64,000 nt of DNA from Thalassobaculum sp965228445 (GCA_965228445.1 OZ245813.1:806001-870000), one strand, 5' to 3'; numbered from the stretch's first letter, positions 17,216 to 27,845 are shown. The notes: generated from the letters alone by a model not told the origin. Program-made: numbers and translations.

Positions 17216-18613
17216 ATGGCACTCCAGGAAGGCCGATACGGCCTGACCTACACCACCGCGCGCCCGGAGGCCGTTGAGGCCTTCGACGGCATGGTCACCT
17301 CCTATCTCGGCTTCGGCCGAGATATCGGCGACCGACTGAAGCAGGTGTTCGCCGCCGATCCCGACATGCCGATGGCCCATGTGGCCAAGGGCTATCTGTT
17401 CAAGCTGTTCGGCAGCGGGGCGATGGCCGAGCGCGCCAGGAAGGCGCTGGCCGAGGCCAAGGCCCGGGCCGAGACCCACGGGGTGACCGAGCGCGAGGCG
17501 CTGCATCTGGCCGCCCTGGAGGCCTGGTGTGCGGAGGATATCGACCGCACCACCGCCTGTTGGGAGCGGGCGGTGCTCGACTATCCCAAGGACGCGCTCG
17601 CCCTGCGGCTCGCCCATTTCAACCATTTCTACGCCGGCGAGGGCCGGATGATGCGCGACAGCACCGCCCGCGTGCTGCCGGAATGGACCAAGGACGATCC
17701 GGACTACGGCTACCTGCTCGGCATGCACGCCTTCGGGCTGGAGGAGGCGGGCGACTACGCCGCGGCCGAACCGTTCGGCCGTCAGGCGGTGGAGCTTAAC
17801 CCGGCCGATGCCTGGGCGGTTCATGCGGTCGCGCACATCATGGAGATGCAGGGCCGTCACCGCGAGGGGGTGGACTGGGTCGCCGGCCTGGCGCCGTCCT
17901 GGTCGGCCACCAACAACTTCCGCTTCCATCTCCACTGGCACCAGGCGCTGTTCCACCTGGAGCGCGGCGAGACGGAGGCCGTGCTGGCGCTCTATGACGG
18001 GCAGATCGCGTCCGATCTCGAGGCAGATATGTACCTCGACGTCTGCAACGGCGCGTCGCTGCTGTGGCGGCTGGAGATGTACGGGGTCGATGTCGGCGAC
18101 CGCTGGAAGGCGCTGGCGCGGGTCGCCCTGCGCCATGCCGAGGATCACGAGCTGATCTTCGTGTCGCTGCACTACCTGATGGCGCTGATCAAGGGCGGCG
18201 AGCCGCAGGCCGCGGCGACGCTGGCCGGGCATCTGGAAAGCTACGCCAATGCCGCGACGACACAGGGCAAGGTCGCCGCCCGGGTCGGCACCGCCACCGC
18301 CGATGCCCTGGCGGCCCTCGCCAAGGGCGATGCGGCGCGTGCGGTGGAGGCGCTGTATCCGGTGCGCTACGACCTCTACTGCATGGGCGGCAGCCACGCC
18401 CAGCGCGACCTGTTCCACGAGATGCTGGTCTCCGCCGCGGTCGAGGCCGATCCCAATCTGGCCCGCGCGCTGCTGGCCGAACGCACGGCGTCCAAGCCGA
18501 ACTCCGCCTGGAGCTGGGGCAAATACGCCGCGGCGCTGAAGGCGACTGGTCGGGATCAGGCCGCCGACTTGGCGCAGGCCCGCGCGTCGGCCCTGCTGGC
18601 TATGGACCGATAG
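17216..18613 (+). CDS. TTC38-type tetratricopeptide-repeat protein
   Basis: A 465-residue soluble helical-repeat protein resembling the TTC38 family. Successive helical pairs can be seen (MAHVAKGYLFKLFG, EREALHLAALEAWCAEDIDR, YGYLLGMHAFGLEEAGDY, WAVHAVAHIMEMQGRHREG, FRFHLHWHQALFHLERGE). The dense His residues in HAVAHIMEM and FHLHWHQALFHL are characteristic. Bacterial members have no assigned biochemical role. It starts 18 bases after kdsA, so co-transcription is likely, but a role in LPS synthesis is not supported by the sequence. Confidence 0.8.
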   Translation: MALQEGRYGLTYTTARPEAVEAFDGMVTSYLGFGRDIGDRLKQVFAADPDMPMAHVAKGYLFKLFGSGAMAERARKALAEAKARAETHGVTEREALHLAALEAWCAEDIDRTTACWERAVLDYPKDALALRLAHFNHFYAGEGRMMRDSTARVLPEWTKDDPDYGYLLGMHAFGLEEAGDYAAAEPFGRQAVELNPADAWAVHAVAHIMEMQGRHREGVDWVAGLAPSWSATNNFRFHLHWHQALFHLERGETEAVLALYDGQIASDLEADMYLDVCNGASLLWRLEMYGVDVGDRWKALARVALRHAEDHELIFVSLHYLMALIKGGEPQAAATLAGHLESYANAATTQGKVAARVGTATADALAALAKGDAARAVEALYPVRYDLYCMGGSHAQRDLFHEMLVSAAVEADPNLARALLAERTASKPNSAWSWGKYAAALKATGRDQAADLAQARASALLAMDR

Positions 18614-18620
18614 GGCGGCC

Positions 18621-19109
18621 TCACGCCTTCTGGATCACCAAGCCGTCGCTGCGGCGCACGAAGTATTCCTCGCCGTCGATCCAGCGCACCGCCATGTCGA
18701 TGTCGGAATAGTCGACCTCGTCACCCTCGGTGCGGTCGCCGATCTCCAGATAGGTCGCCTCGGCGTCCGACCGGTTCTGCAGGGCGTGGCCGTCCCCGGT
18801 GCCCTTGGGGAAGGCCGCGCAGTCGCCCGGGCCGAGCAGCCGCTCGCCGGCGTCGGTCTGCAGCACCAGCTCGCCGGTCAGCACCATGACGAACTCGTCC
18901 TGCCGCGTGTGCCAGTGGCGCAGCGCGGACTGGCAGCCGGCGGGCAGGGTGACGTGATTCACGCCGAAATTGCCGATCCCGCCGTGATTGCCGAGCTTGC
19001 GCTTGATCCGCCCGGCCGATCCGTCGGCATAGGCGTCCGGATAGGGGTTGCCGGTCTCCGGCGGGACCGACAGGGCGGGGTAGGAGGGGGTGGTCGGGCT
19101 GTCGGTCAT
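18621..19109 (-). CDS. Cupin-domain protein
   Basis: A 162-residue protein with one cupin beta-barrel. The first motif is RHWHTRQDEFVMVLTGELVL (metal-ligand candidates His-x-His and Glu), followed by LLGPGDCAAFPKGTGDGHAL with the second-motif His. The C-terminus DYSDIDMAVRW then YFVRRSDG is typical of small sugar- or auxin-binding-like cupins of unknown substrate. The start at 19109 omits a basic 13-residue leader that lacks a ribosome site. It converges with the TTC38-like gene, seven bases apart. Confidence 0.85.
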   Translation of the reverse strand: MTDSPTTPSYPALSVPPETGNPYPDAYADGSAGRIKRKLGNHGGIGNFGVNHVTLPAGCQSALRHWHTRQDEFVMVLTGELVLQTDAGERLLGPGDCAAFPKGTGDGHALQNRSDAEATYLEIGDRTEGDEVDYSDIDMAVRWIDGEEYFVRRSDGLVIQKA

Positions 19110-19185
19110 CGCGGGTCCGTTTCGGCGCGTCCATTTCGGCGGGGCCATTCAGGCTGGAAGGGCTGGCGTCAGTCTACAGCCCCGG

Positions 19186-19218
19186 CCCGAAACGAAAACG
19201 GCGGCCCGAAGGCCGCCG
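19186..19218 (-). terminator. Intrinsic terminator (minus strand)
   Basis: CGGCGGCC and GGCCGCCG pair around CGAA; on the minus strand a T-rich tract (TTTTCGTTT) follows. It ends the small gene at 19243-19656 before the cupin gene. Confidence 0.75.
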
Positions 19219-19242
19219 CGTGTACCGGGCTCAGCGCCGCTG

Positions 19243-19656
19243 TCAGACGAACAGGGATACGCCCCGGGTATCGGCCGTGCCGGTCCCGCTCTGGGCGGTC
19301 GCGCCCGGAAGCAGGGAGCTGGTGCTGTTGGCGGCACCCGCCTCTTCCTGGCGTTCCTCGTCCTCGTTGGCGGCCTGCGCCGACTCGGTATCCTGTTCCT
19401 GGGTCGCCTGGATCAGGGCGCTGAGCGACTGGCTGTCAAGGGACGGGCCAGGAACGTTGGAGTCCTGCCCCGGGGGCGGGCTGCTCTGCGTGCCGAACCG
19501 ATCCTGCCGCGCTTCCGCCTCGGAGGTGTCGTCGGTCCCGAACCGGGCGTCGCGCGCCTCCTGGGCGCGGGCGTCGTCCGCCGGGCTGGGCTGCTGGGTG
19601 TTCCGGAGGGCGGTAAGCTGAGATCCGCCCTGTGTGTCGACGCCGGCGATTGCCAT
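19243..19656 (-). CDS. Small disordered, acidic/Ala-rich protein of unknown function
   Basis: A 137-residue low-complexity protein rich in Ala, Gln, Ser, Asp and Glu, with no signal peptide or membrane segment. A short imperfect duplication is visible (ARDARFGTDD and ARQDRFGTQS). I do not recognise the family, and coding status rests on context: the frame has a good promoter-like pair upstream (19708-19736) and an intrinsic terminator right after the stop, so it is a self-contained single-gene unit between the cupin gene and the divergent eno gene. Confidence 0.6.
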   Translation of the reverse strand: MAIAGVDTQGGSQLTALRNTQQPSPADDARAQEARDARFGTDDTSEAEARQDRFGTQSSPPPGQDSNVPGPSLDSQSLSALIQATQEQDTESAQAANEDEERQEEAGAANSTSSLLPGATAQSGTGTADTRGVSLFV

Positions 19657-19707
19657 GTCGCGCTCCCTAATCGTCGCTTCCCGATTTGTCTGTCGGGCAA
19701 CTCTCCC

Positions 19708-19736
19708 AATTTAGTCCTTCTGCGGGTGAAATACAA
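19708..19736 (-). promoter_or_regulatory. Predicted promoter of the small disordered protein gene
   Basis: On the minus strand, TTGTAT (19736-19731) and TAAATT (19713-19708) are separated by 17 bases, about 52 bases before the start codon. Confidence 0.5.
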
Positions 19737-19792
19737 ATCCGGCGCACCACCGAAAACCCGCTGCGCGGTCACGTGCCGTTGAACTTGCCGTG

Positions 19793-19821
19793 TTGAATGC
19801 GGCGGGGAGCAAGGCTATTGA
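19793..19821 (+). promoter_or_regulatory. Predicted promoter of eno
   Basis: TTGAAT (19793-19798) and TATTGA (19816-19821) are 17 bases apart and 78 bases upstream of the enolase start, in the divergent intergenic region. Confidence 0.45.
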
Positions 19822-19898
19822 GAGCGCGCCGACAGAACAGAGGCCGACCGAACGCGCCGCCACCCCTTTCGCCCACCCCTTCTGTGACGAGGACAGAT

Positions 19899-21185
19899 AT
19901 GAGCGCCATTATCGACATCACCGCCCGCGAAGTCCTGGACAGCCGCGGCAATCCGACCGTCGAGGTTGACGTGGCGCTGGAGACGGGCGCCATCGGCCGC
20001 GCCGCCGTTCCGTCCGGCGCCTCCACGGGCGCCTACGAGGCGGTGGAGAAGCGCGACGGCGATGCCAAGCGCTACGGCGGCAAGGGCGTGCTCGCTGCCG
20101 TCGACGCGGTGAACGGCGAGATCTTCGACACCCTGTCCGGCCGCGAGGCCTCCGAGCAGCTTCTCATCGACCGGGCGCTGATCGAGCTGGACGGCACCGA
20201 GAACAAGGGCCGTCTCGGCGCCAATGCGCTGCTGGGCGTCTCCATGGCCGTCGCCAAGGCCTCGGCGTCCGAGATGGAGCAGCCGCTGTGGCGCTATCTG
20301 GGCGGCGCCTACGCCCATGTGCTGCCGACCCCGATGATGAACATCGTCAACGGCGGTGCCCATGCGGACAACCCGATCGACTTCCAGGAATTCATGATCA
20401 TGCCGGTGTCGGCGCCGACCTTCGCCGAGGCGCTGCGCTGCGGTGCCGAGGTGTTCCAGGCTCTGAAGAAGCGGCTGGTCGCCGACGGCCACAACACCAA
20501 TGTGGGTGACGAGGGCGGCTTCGCCCCGAACCTGTCGACCGCCGACGAGGCGCTGGGCGCCATCATGAAGTCGATCGAGGCGGCCGGCTACAAGCCCGGC
20601 GAGGACGTGATGATCGCCCTCGACCCGGCTTCCACCGAGTTCTTCAAGGACGGCAAGTACGTGCTGGCGGGCGAGGGCAAGACCCTCGACACCGACGGCA
20701 TGATCAAGCTCTACGCCGACCTGTGCGCGCGCTACCCGATCGTCTCGATCGAGGACGCCCTGTCCGAGGACGACTGGGACGGTTTCAAGGCGCTGACCGC
20801 CGAGATCGGCAAGAAGGTGCAGATCGTCGGCGACGACCTGTACGTCACCAACCCGACGCGCCTGAGACGCGGCATCGCCGAGGACAGCGGCAACGCCATC
20901 CTGGTGAAGGTCAACCAGATCGGCACCCTGTCGGAGACCCTGGAGACCATCCACACCGCCCAGGCGGCGCGCTTCGGCACGGTGATCTCGCACCGCTCCG
21001 GCGAGACCGAGGACACCACCATCGCCGACATCGCGGTGGCCACCAATGCCGGCCAGATCAAGACCGGCTCGCTGTCCCGGTCCGACCGGATCGCCAAGTA
21101 CAACCAGCTCCTGCGCATCGAAGAGGCGCTCGGCCCGGCAGCCCGCTACGCCGGCCGCCAGTCCCTGGCGCCGCTGGCCGGCTAA
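19899..21185 (+). CDS. eno: Enolase
   Basis: Enolase converts 2-phosphoglycerate to PEP in glycolysis and also binds RNase E in many proteobacteria. The 428-residue protein has IIDITAREVLDSRGNPTVEV at the N-terminus, the general-acid region NVGDEGGFAPNL, metal ligands in IALDPASTEF, SIEDALSEDDWDG and VGDDLYVTN, and the C-terminal signature SHRSGETEDTTIADIAVA. The ATG at 19899, after a GAGGACA ribosome site, is the family start. The order eno, ftsB, pdhA is widespread in alphaproteobacteria. Confidence 0.98.
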   Translation: MSAIIDITAREVLDSRGNPTVEVDVALETGAIGRAAVPSGASTGAYEAVEKRDGDAKRYGGKGVLAAVDAVNGEIFDTLSGREASEQLLIDRALIELDGTENKGRLGANALLGVSMAVAKASASEMEQPLWRYLGGAYAHVLPTPMMNIVNGGAHADNPIDFQEFMIMPVSAPTFAEALRCGAEVFQALKKRLVADGHNTNVGDEGGFAPNLSTADEALGAIMKSIEAAGYKPGEDVMIALDPASTEFFKDGKYVLAGEGKTLDTDGMIKLYADLCARYPIVSIEDALSEDDWDGFKALTAEIGKKVQIVGDDLYVTNPTRLRRGIAEDSGNAILVKVNQIGTLSETLETIHTAQAARFGTVISHRSGETEDTTIADIAVATNAGQIKTGSLSRSDRIAKYNQLLRIEEALGPAARYAGRQSLAPLAG

Positions 21186-21206
21186 GCGCCGACCGGACTG
21201 CGCCCC

Positions 21207-21761
21207 GTGGCCGAGAAGCCGCGCACCCATCCGTCCCGGCTCGGCGACAGCGCCACGCTGAAGCTGCCGGGATGGCGCCGCGGGGTGTTCCCGCTCGCCT
21301 GCGCCGTGGTGGTCGCCTCGGGCATCGGCCTGATGTCCGGCGAGGAGCCGCGGATCGAGACCGGCGGAGCCATGGTCCTGATCGGCCTGATCGCCGGCGC
21401 GCTGTTCCTGTTCGCCACCAACGCGCTGAACCGGCTGCAGGTGCATCTGGACCGCGACGGGCTGACCGTCGCCAAGCTGCTGACGGTGCGCCGCTACGGC
21501 TGGGACGAGGTGTCGGAGTTCACGGTGTCGGGGCGGGGCGTCTCCCGCGGCGCCAAGCTGGCCTACGTGGTGTTCGACGCCGAGCGCGGCACCGGGATCG
21601 GCCGGGCGATGAACCGCTTCCTGACCGGAAAGAACCAGATCCTGCCGGTCGGGCTGGTCTTCGAGGACGGATCCGGCGACGCCATCGTCGTCGCCGACGT
21701 GCTCAACGCCTGGCGCACCCGGGCGCTGAAGCACGTCCCGAGGCGGGCGCCGAAGGGCTGA
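21207..21761 (+). CDS. Membrane protein with PH-like domain, function unknown
   Basis: A 184-residue protein starting at GTG 21207, 21 bases after eno. Two membrane segments (roughly residues 26-43 and 53-71) are followed by a beta-rich region (LQVHLDRDGLTVAKLL, RRYGWDEVSEFTVSG) that resembles bacterial PH-like domains such as bPH2, and a basic C-terminus. The PH-like assignment is weak. It interrupts the otherwise conserved eno-ftsB pair. No function can be inferred. Confidence 0.65.
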   Translation: MAEKPRTHPSRLGDSATLKLPGWRRGVFPLACAVVVASGIGLMSGEEPRIETGGAMVLIGLIAGALFLFATNALNRLQVHLDRDGLTVAKLLTVRRYGWDEVSEFTVSGRGVSRGAKLAYVVFDAERGTGIGRAMNRFLTGKNQILPVGLVFEDGSGDAIVVADVLNAWRTRALKHVPRRAPKG

Positions 21762-21882
21762 GTCATTTCTGCAACAGGTCTGCGGATTCGCTCTTTACAG
21801 CGTTTCGATTCGCGTTCTGTTCACGGTGACCGTTAATCCCCTTCATGATTCAATGCGTTGTATTCGCAGATTGGAGGGCCCG

Positions 21883-22236
21883 GTGTCCCTTTCGGCTGAA
21901 CTGAAGCGACGCGTTCCCAAGGTCCTCGGCCCGCTCATGGCCTCGCTGCTGATGGCGTATTTCGCCTATCACGCGGTCGAGGGCGATCGCGGCCTGCGCG
22001 CCTGGCAGCGGCTGGACGTGGAGATCGCCGATGCCAGCGATGTGCTCGCGGAAGTGACGTCCGAGCGCGAGGCGCTGCAGAACAAGGTCGCCCGCCTGAA
22101 CCCCAACAGCCTGGACACCGACATGCTCGAGGAGCGGGCCCGTCTCGTTCTCGGATACGTGCCATCAAACGCGGTCGTGATCGGCAACGGCCTGGTGCCG
22201 CGCGACGGTCTGGTGCTGAATGTTGCTGTTCGCTGA
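21883..22236 (+). CDS. Septum formation initiator (FtsB/DivIC family)
   Basis: A bitopic cell-division protein of 117 residues. A short cytoplasmic N-terminus is followed by one membrane helix (GPLMASLLMAYFAYHAV) and a periplasmic coiled coil (EIADASDVLAEVTSEREALQ), then the family segment LDTDMLEERARLVLGY. The GTG at 21883, five bases after a GGAGG site, was chosen over an upstream in-frame ATG because the product then has the normal FtsB/DivIC size. It probably bridges FtsL and FtsQ in the divisome. Confidence 0.85.
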   Translation: MSLSAELKRRVPKVLGPLMASLLMAYFAYHAVEGDRGLRAWQRLDVEIADASDVLAEVTSEREALQNKVARLNPNSLDTDMLEERARLVLGYVPSNAVVIGNGLVPRDGLVLNVAVR

Positions 22237-22291
22237 GTGATTTCGACGGCTTAACCAAAATTCAGTTAAGTTACGTTTTTGCGTTGCAACA

Positions 22292-22335
22292 CAAGATGTT
22301 AGGCATCTTGAAAATGTGACGCCTTTCCCTTAGTT
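22292..22335 (+). promoter_or_regulatory. Candidate operator overlapping the pdh promoter
   Basis: A perfect palindrome, CAAGATG-TTAGG-CATCTTG (22292-22310), overlaps a -35-like TTGAAA (22308-22313); a weak -10-like TTAGTT lies at 22330-22335. It is in the 158-base AT-rich gap before pdhA and is a plausible site for a regulator of the pyruvate dehydrogenase operon. No known consensus was matched. Confidence 0.4.
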
Positions 22336-22394
22336 GTGTGGGTACCGAGTTGGCGCGGATTCAGCGCGCCCCGGCCACGTACAGGGGGAGACCC

Positions 22395-23474
22395 ATGGCC
22401 CGTGCAGCCACCACGAAATCGGCCTCGAATTCCTCGGGAGCCGCAAAGAAACCCGCCGCCGCCAAACGCACGTCCCGATCGACCAAATCCGCGCCCGCGA
22501 AGCAGGCGATGCCGTCCAAGGACGAGCTCGTCGGCTTCTATCGCGACATGCTGGTGATCCGACGCTTCGAGGAGAAGGCGGGCCAGCTCTACGGCATGGG
22601 CCTGATCGGCGGCTTCTGTCACCTCTATATCGGCCAGGAAGCGGTCGTCGTCGGCATGCAGGCTGCGATCGGCGACGGCGACACGGTCGTCACCTCCTAC
22701 CGCGACCATGGCCACATGCTGGCCTGCGGCATGGAAGCCCGCGGCGTGATGGCCGAGCTGACCGGTCGTATCGGCGGCTACTCCAAGGGCAAGGGCGGCT
22801 CGATGCACATGTTCAGCCGCGAGAAGAACTTCTTCGGCGGCCACGGCATCGTCGGCGCCCAGGTGCCGATCGGCACCGGCCTCGGCTTCAATCACAAGTA
22901 CCGCAAGACCGACCGGGTCTCGCTCACCTATCTCGGCGACGGGGCGGTGAACCAGGGCCAGGTCTACGAGAGCTTCAACATGGCGGCGCTGTGGAAGCTC
23001 CCGGTGATCTTCATCATCGAGAACAACAAATACGCCATGGGCACCTCGCAGCAGCGCGCGGCGGCCGGCCCGTCCCTGGCGCAGCGCGGCCACGCCTACG
23101 GCATTCCGGGCGAAGAGGTCGACGGGATGGACATCCTGGCGGTCAAGGCCGCCGGCGAGAAGGCGGTGAAGCACTGCCGCGAGGGCAAGGGCCCGTACAT
23201 CCTGGAGATGAAGACCTACCGCTATCGCGGCCACTCCATGTCCGATCCGGCTAAGTACCGGACCAAGGAGGAGGTCAACAAGATGCGCCAGGAGCACGAC
23301 CCGATCGACACCCTGCGCCGCCTGGTGCTGGAGCAGGGCGTGGACGAGGACACGCTGAAGAAGGTCGACCGCGAGGTGAAGGATCTGATCACCGACGCCG
23401 CCGACTTCTCGCAGCAGAGCCCGGAGCCGGACGTCGAGGAGCTGTGGACCGACGTGCTGGTCGAGGCGCGCTGA
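22395..23474 (+). CDS. pdhA: Pyruvate dehydrogenase E1 alpha subunit
   Basis: E1 alpha (359 residues) binds thiamine diphosphate and, with E1 beta, decarboxylates pyruvate and reductively acetylates the lipoyl group of E2. The ThDP motif runs from GDGAVNQG to IENNKYAMG. MLVIRRFEEKAGQLYGMG near the N-terminus and the phosphorylation-loop-like YRYRGHSMSDPAKYR are also present. The ATG at 22395 follows GGGGGAG; an upstream in-frame GTG is less likely. The first 45 residues are Lys/Ala-rich and probably disordered. First gene of pdhABC-lpd-lipA. Confidence 0.96.
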   Translation: MARAATTKSASNSSGAAKKPAAAKRTSRSTKSAPAKQAMPSKDELVGFYRDMLVIRRFEEKAGQLYGMGLIGGFCHLYIGQEAVVVGMQAAIGDGDTVVTSYRDHGHMLACGMEARGVMAELTGRIGGYSKGKGGSMHMFSREKNFFGGHGIVGAQVPIGTGLGFNHKYRKTDRVSLTYLGDGAVNQGQVYESFNMAALWKLPVIFIIENNKYAMGTSQQRAAAGPSLAQRGHAYGIPGEEVDGMDILAVKAAGEKAVKHCREGKGPYILEMKTYRYRGHSMSDPAKYRTKEEVNKMRQEHDPIDTLRRLVLEQGVDEDTLKKVDREVKDLITDAADFSQQSPEPDVEELWTDVLVEAR

Positions 23475-23562
23475 GCGCGCCCGCCACCGTCGCGAGCGAA
23501 ACAAACGCGCGGTCCGGCCCGAGGGGCGACATGGCCGCTGCACCCGAGAGGGGGGACACCGA

Positions 23563-25026
<1,464 letters not shown>

Positions 25027-25040
25027 GGGGGGACTGAGCG

Positions 25041-26375
25041 ATGCCTACTCCCATTCTGATGCCGGCCCTTTCGCCGACCATGACCGAGGGCAACCTCGCC
25101 AAGTGGATGGTCAAGGAGGGCGACACCGTCTCTCCGGGCGACGTGATCGCCGAAATCGAGACCGACAAGGCGACCATGGAAGTGGAAGCCGTCGACGAAG
25201 GTAAGATCGGCAAGATCGTCGTGGCCGACGGCACCGAGGGTGTCGCCGTGAACGCGGTCATCGCCTATCTGCTGGAAGAGGGCGAGAGCGCCGACGACAT
25301 CCCCGCCGATGGCGGCGAGGCCGCGGCCGCTCCGGCGCCGAAGAAGGAAGAGGCTCCCAAGGAGGAGCCGAAGCAGGAGGCCCCCAAGCAGGAAGCCCCG
25401 AAGCAGGAGGCCAAGCCGGCCCCTGCGCCGCAGCCGGCCGCCCAGAAGAGCAGCGGCGGGCGTGTCTTCGCCAGCCCGCTGGCCAAGCGCATGGCCGAGC
25501 AGGCCGGTCTGGACCTGAACGACATCGCCGGTTCCGGGCCGAACGGCCGGATCGTGAAGGCGGATATCGAGAAGGCGATGGCCGGCGGCGCGCCGAAGAA
25601 GGCCGCTGCCCAGGGGGCGGCGCCCGCTGCGGCCCCGGCTGCTGCCGCCGCACCGGCTGCCCAGGCGCCGTCGCCCGACGTCCCGGGCCTGCCGAGCTAC
25701 AAGGAGATTCCGAACACCAACATGCGCAAGGTCATCGCCAAGCGCCTGACGGAATCCAAGCAGTTCGCCCCGCATTTCTACCTGACGATCGACTGCGAGA
25801 TCGACGAGCTGCTGAAGGTCCGCAAGGACCTGAACGCCAAGTCCGACAAGTACAAGCTGTCGGTCAACGATCTGGTGATCCGCGCCTCGGCCATCGCGCT
25901 GAAGCAGGTTCCGGCGGCCAACGCCACCTGGACCGAGAAGGCGATCCGGATCTACGACCAGGTCGACATCTCGGTCGCCGTGGCGATCGAGGGCGGGCTG
26001 ATCACCCCGGTGATCCGCGATGCCGGCTCCAAGGGCCTGATCGAGATCTCGTCCTCCATGAAGGACCTCGCCACCCGGGCGCGCGACGGCAAGTTGTCGC
26101 CGGAGGAGTACCAGGGCGGCACCTTCTCGATCTCCAACCTGGGCATGTTCGGCATCAAGGACTTCGCCGCCGTCATCAACCCGCCCCAGGGCGCGATCCT
26201 GGCGGTCGGCGCCGGCGAGCAGCGTCCGGTGGTCAAGGACGGCGCGCTGGCCGTCGCCACGGTGATGAGCTGCACCCTGTCGGTCGACCACCGGGTGGTG
26301 GACGGCGCGGTCGGGGCCGAGTTCCTGGCGGCGTTCAAGAAGCTGATCGAAGATCCGCTCACCATGCTTCTGTAA
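25041..26375 (+). CDS. pdhC: Dihydrolipoamide acetyltransferase (PDH E2)
   Basis: E2 (444 residues) transfers the acetyl group from lipoamide to CoA and forms the core of the complex. Domains: lipoyl (residues 1-77, lipoyl Lys in ETDKATM), an Ala/Pro/Lys/Glu linker, the E3/E1-binding domain (FASPLAKRMAEQAGLDLN, then GSGPNGRIVKADI), a second Ala/Pro linker, and the acyltransferase domain ending with the catalytic signature SVDHRVVDGAVGAEFL. It follows pdhB by 14 bases and precedes lpdA by 14. Confidence 0.97.
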   Translation: MPTPILMPALSPTMTEGNLAKWMVKEGDTVSPGDVIAEIETDKATMEVEAVDEGKIGKIVVADGTEGVAVNAVIAYLLEEGESADDIPADGGEAAAAPAPKKEEAPKEEPKQEAPKQEAPKQEAKPAPAPQPAAQKSSGGRVFASPLAKRMAEQAGLDLNDIAGSGPNGRIVKADIEKAMAGGAPKKAAAQGAAPAAAPAAAAAPAAQAPSPDVPGLPSYKEIPNTNMRKVIAKRLTESKQFAPHFYLTIDCEIDELLKVRKDLNAKSDKYKLSVNDLVIRASAIALKQVPAANATWTEKAIRIYDQVDISVAVAIEGGLITPVIRDAGSKGLIEISSSMKDLATRARDGKLSPEEYQGGTFSISNLGMFGIKDFAAVINPPQGAILAVGAGEQRPVVKDGALAVATVMSCTLSVDHRVVDGAVGAEFLAAFKKLIEDPLTMLL

Positions 26376-26389
26376 GGGGGAGGCGAATC

Positions 26390-27802
26390 ATGGCCGATAC
26401 CCAATTCGACGTCATCGTGGTCGGCGGCGGGCCCGGCGGCTACGTCGCCGCGATCCGCGCCGCCCAGCTCGGCATGAAGGCGGCGGTGGTCGAGCGCGAG
26501 CATCTCGGCGGCATCTGCCTGAACTGGGGCTGTATCCCGACCAAGGCGCTGCTGCGCTCGTCCGAGGTCGGGCACATCCTGCACAACCTCGACGCCTATG
26601 GCTTTTCCGCCAAGGACATATCGTTCGATCTTAAGAAGGTGGTTAAGCGCTCGCGCGACGTGGCGAAGCAGCTGTCCTCGGGCGTCGCCCACCTGCTGAA
26701 GAAGAACAAGGTCACCGTCATCGACGGCCAGGGCAAGCTGGCCGGGTCGTCGGGCGGCCTGCGCAAGGTCGAGGTGAGCAAGGACGGCAAGGCGGTCGGC
26801 ACCTACAGCGCCAAGCACGTCATCCTGGCCACCGGCGCCCGCGCGCGCACGCTTCCGGGCATGGAGCCGAACGGCAAGACCATCGTGACCTACAAGGAAG
26901 CGATGGTGCCCGAGACCATGCCGAAGAAGCTGCTGGTCATCGGCTCCGGCGCCATCGGTATGGAGTTCGCGAGCTTCCACCACGACATGGGCGCCGAGGT
27001 GACCGTCGTGGAGGTGGTCGACCGGATCCTGCCGGCCGAGGACGCGGAGATCTCCGCCTTCGCGCTGAAGCAGTTCACCAAGCAGGGCATGAAGGTCCAC
27101 ACCGGCGCCAAGGTCCACAAGCTGGAGGCCACCTCGAAGGGGGCCAAGGCCGAGATCGAGGTGAAGGGCAAGAAGGAGACCCTGGAGGTCGACCGCGTCA
27201 TCCTCGCCGTCGGCATCGTCGGCAATGTGGAGGATATCGGCCTGGAAGGCACCAAGGTGAAGGTCGAGAAGACCCACGTGGTGACCAACGAATGGCTGGA
27301 GACCGGCGAGCCCGGCGTCTACGCCATCGGCGACCTGACCGGGCCGCCCTGGCTCGCCCACAAGGCCAGCCACGAGGGCGTGCTCTGTGTGGAGAAGATC
27401 GCCGGCGTGAAGGGGCTGCACCCGCTGAACACCGATCTGGTCCCGGGCTGCACCTACTGCCGTCCGCAGATCGCCAGCGTCGGCCTGACCGAGGCGGAAG
27501 CCAAGGAGAAGGGGCATGAGCTGAAGGTCGGCCGCTTCCCGTTCATCGGCAACGGCAAGGCGATCGCGCTCGGCGAGCCCGAGGGCATGGTGAAGACCAT
27601 CTTCGACGCCAAGACCGGCGAGATGCTGGGCGCGCACATGATCGGCGCCGAAGTGACCGAGCTGATCCAGGGCTATGGCGTGGCCATGACGCTGGAGACC
27701 ACGGAGGCGGAGCTGATGCACACCATCTTCCCGCACCCGACCCTCAGCGAGATGATGCACGAGTCCGTCCTTGACGCGTACGGCCGGGCCATCCACTTCT
27801 GA
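26390..27802 (+). CDS. lpdA: Dihydrolipoamide dehydrogenase (E3)
   Basis: This FAD-dependent oxidoreductase (470 residues) reoxidises dihydrolipoamide with NAD+. The FAD site VVGGGPGGYVAAIRAAQLG, the redox disulfide in GGICLNWGCIPTKAL, the NAD-binding LVIGSGAIGMEFA and the C-terminal catalytic His-Glu pair in HTIFPHPTLSEMMHE are all present. A slightly Lys-rich insertion (SKGAKAEIEVKGKKE) is a minor variation. It is in the pdh operon, so it serves PDH and perhaps other lipoyl complexes. Confidence 0.97.
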   Translation: MADTQFDVIVVGGGPGGYVAAIRAAQLGMKAAVVEREHLGGICLNWGCIPTKALLRSSEVGHILHNLDAYGFSAKDISFDLKKVVKRSRDVAKQLSSGVAHLLKKNKVTVIDGQGKLAGSSGGLRKVEVSKDGKAVGTYSAKHVILATGARARTLPGMEPNGKTIVTYKEAMVPETMPKKLLVIGSGAIGMEFASFHHDMGAEVTVVEVVDRILPAEDAEISAFALKQFTKQGMKVHTGAKVHKLEATSKGAKAEIEVKGKKETLEVDRVILAVGIVGNVEDIGLEGTKVKVEKTHVVTNEWLETGEPGVYAIGDLTGPPWLAHKASHEGVLCVEKIAGVKGLHPLNTDLVPGCTYCRPQIASVGLTEAEAKEKGHELKVGRFPFIGNGKAIALGEPEGMVKTIFDAKTGEMLGAHMIGAEVTELIQGYGVAMTLETTEAELMHTIFPHPTLSEMMHESVLDAYGRAIHF

Positions 27803-27845
27803 GGTTCGCAATTCCGCACGGATCGAGCCTGCAAAGGACCGAGCA

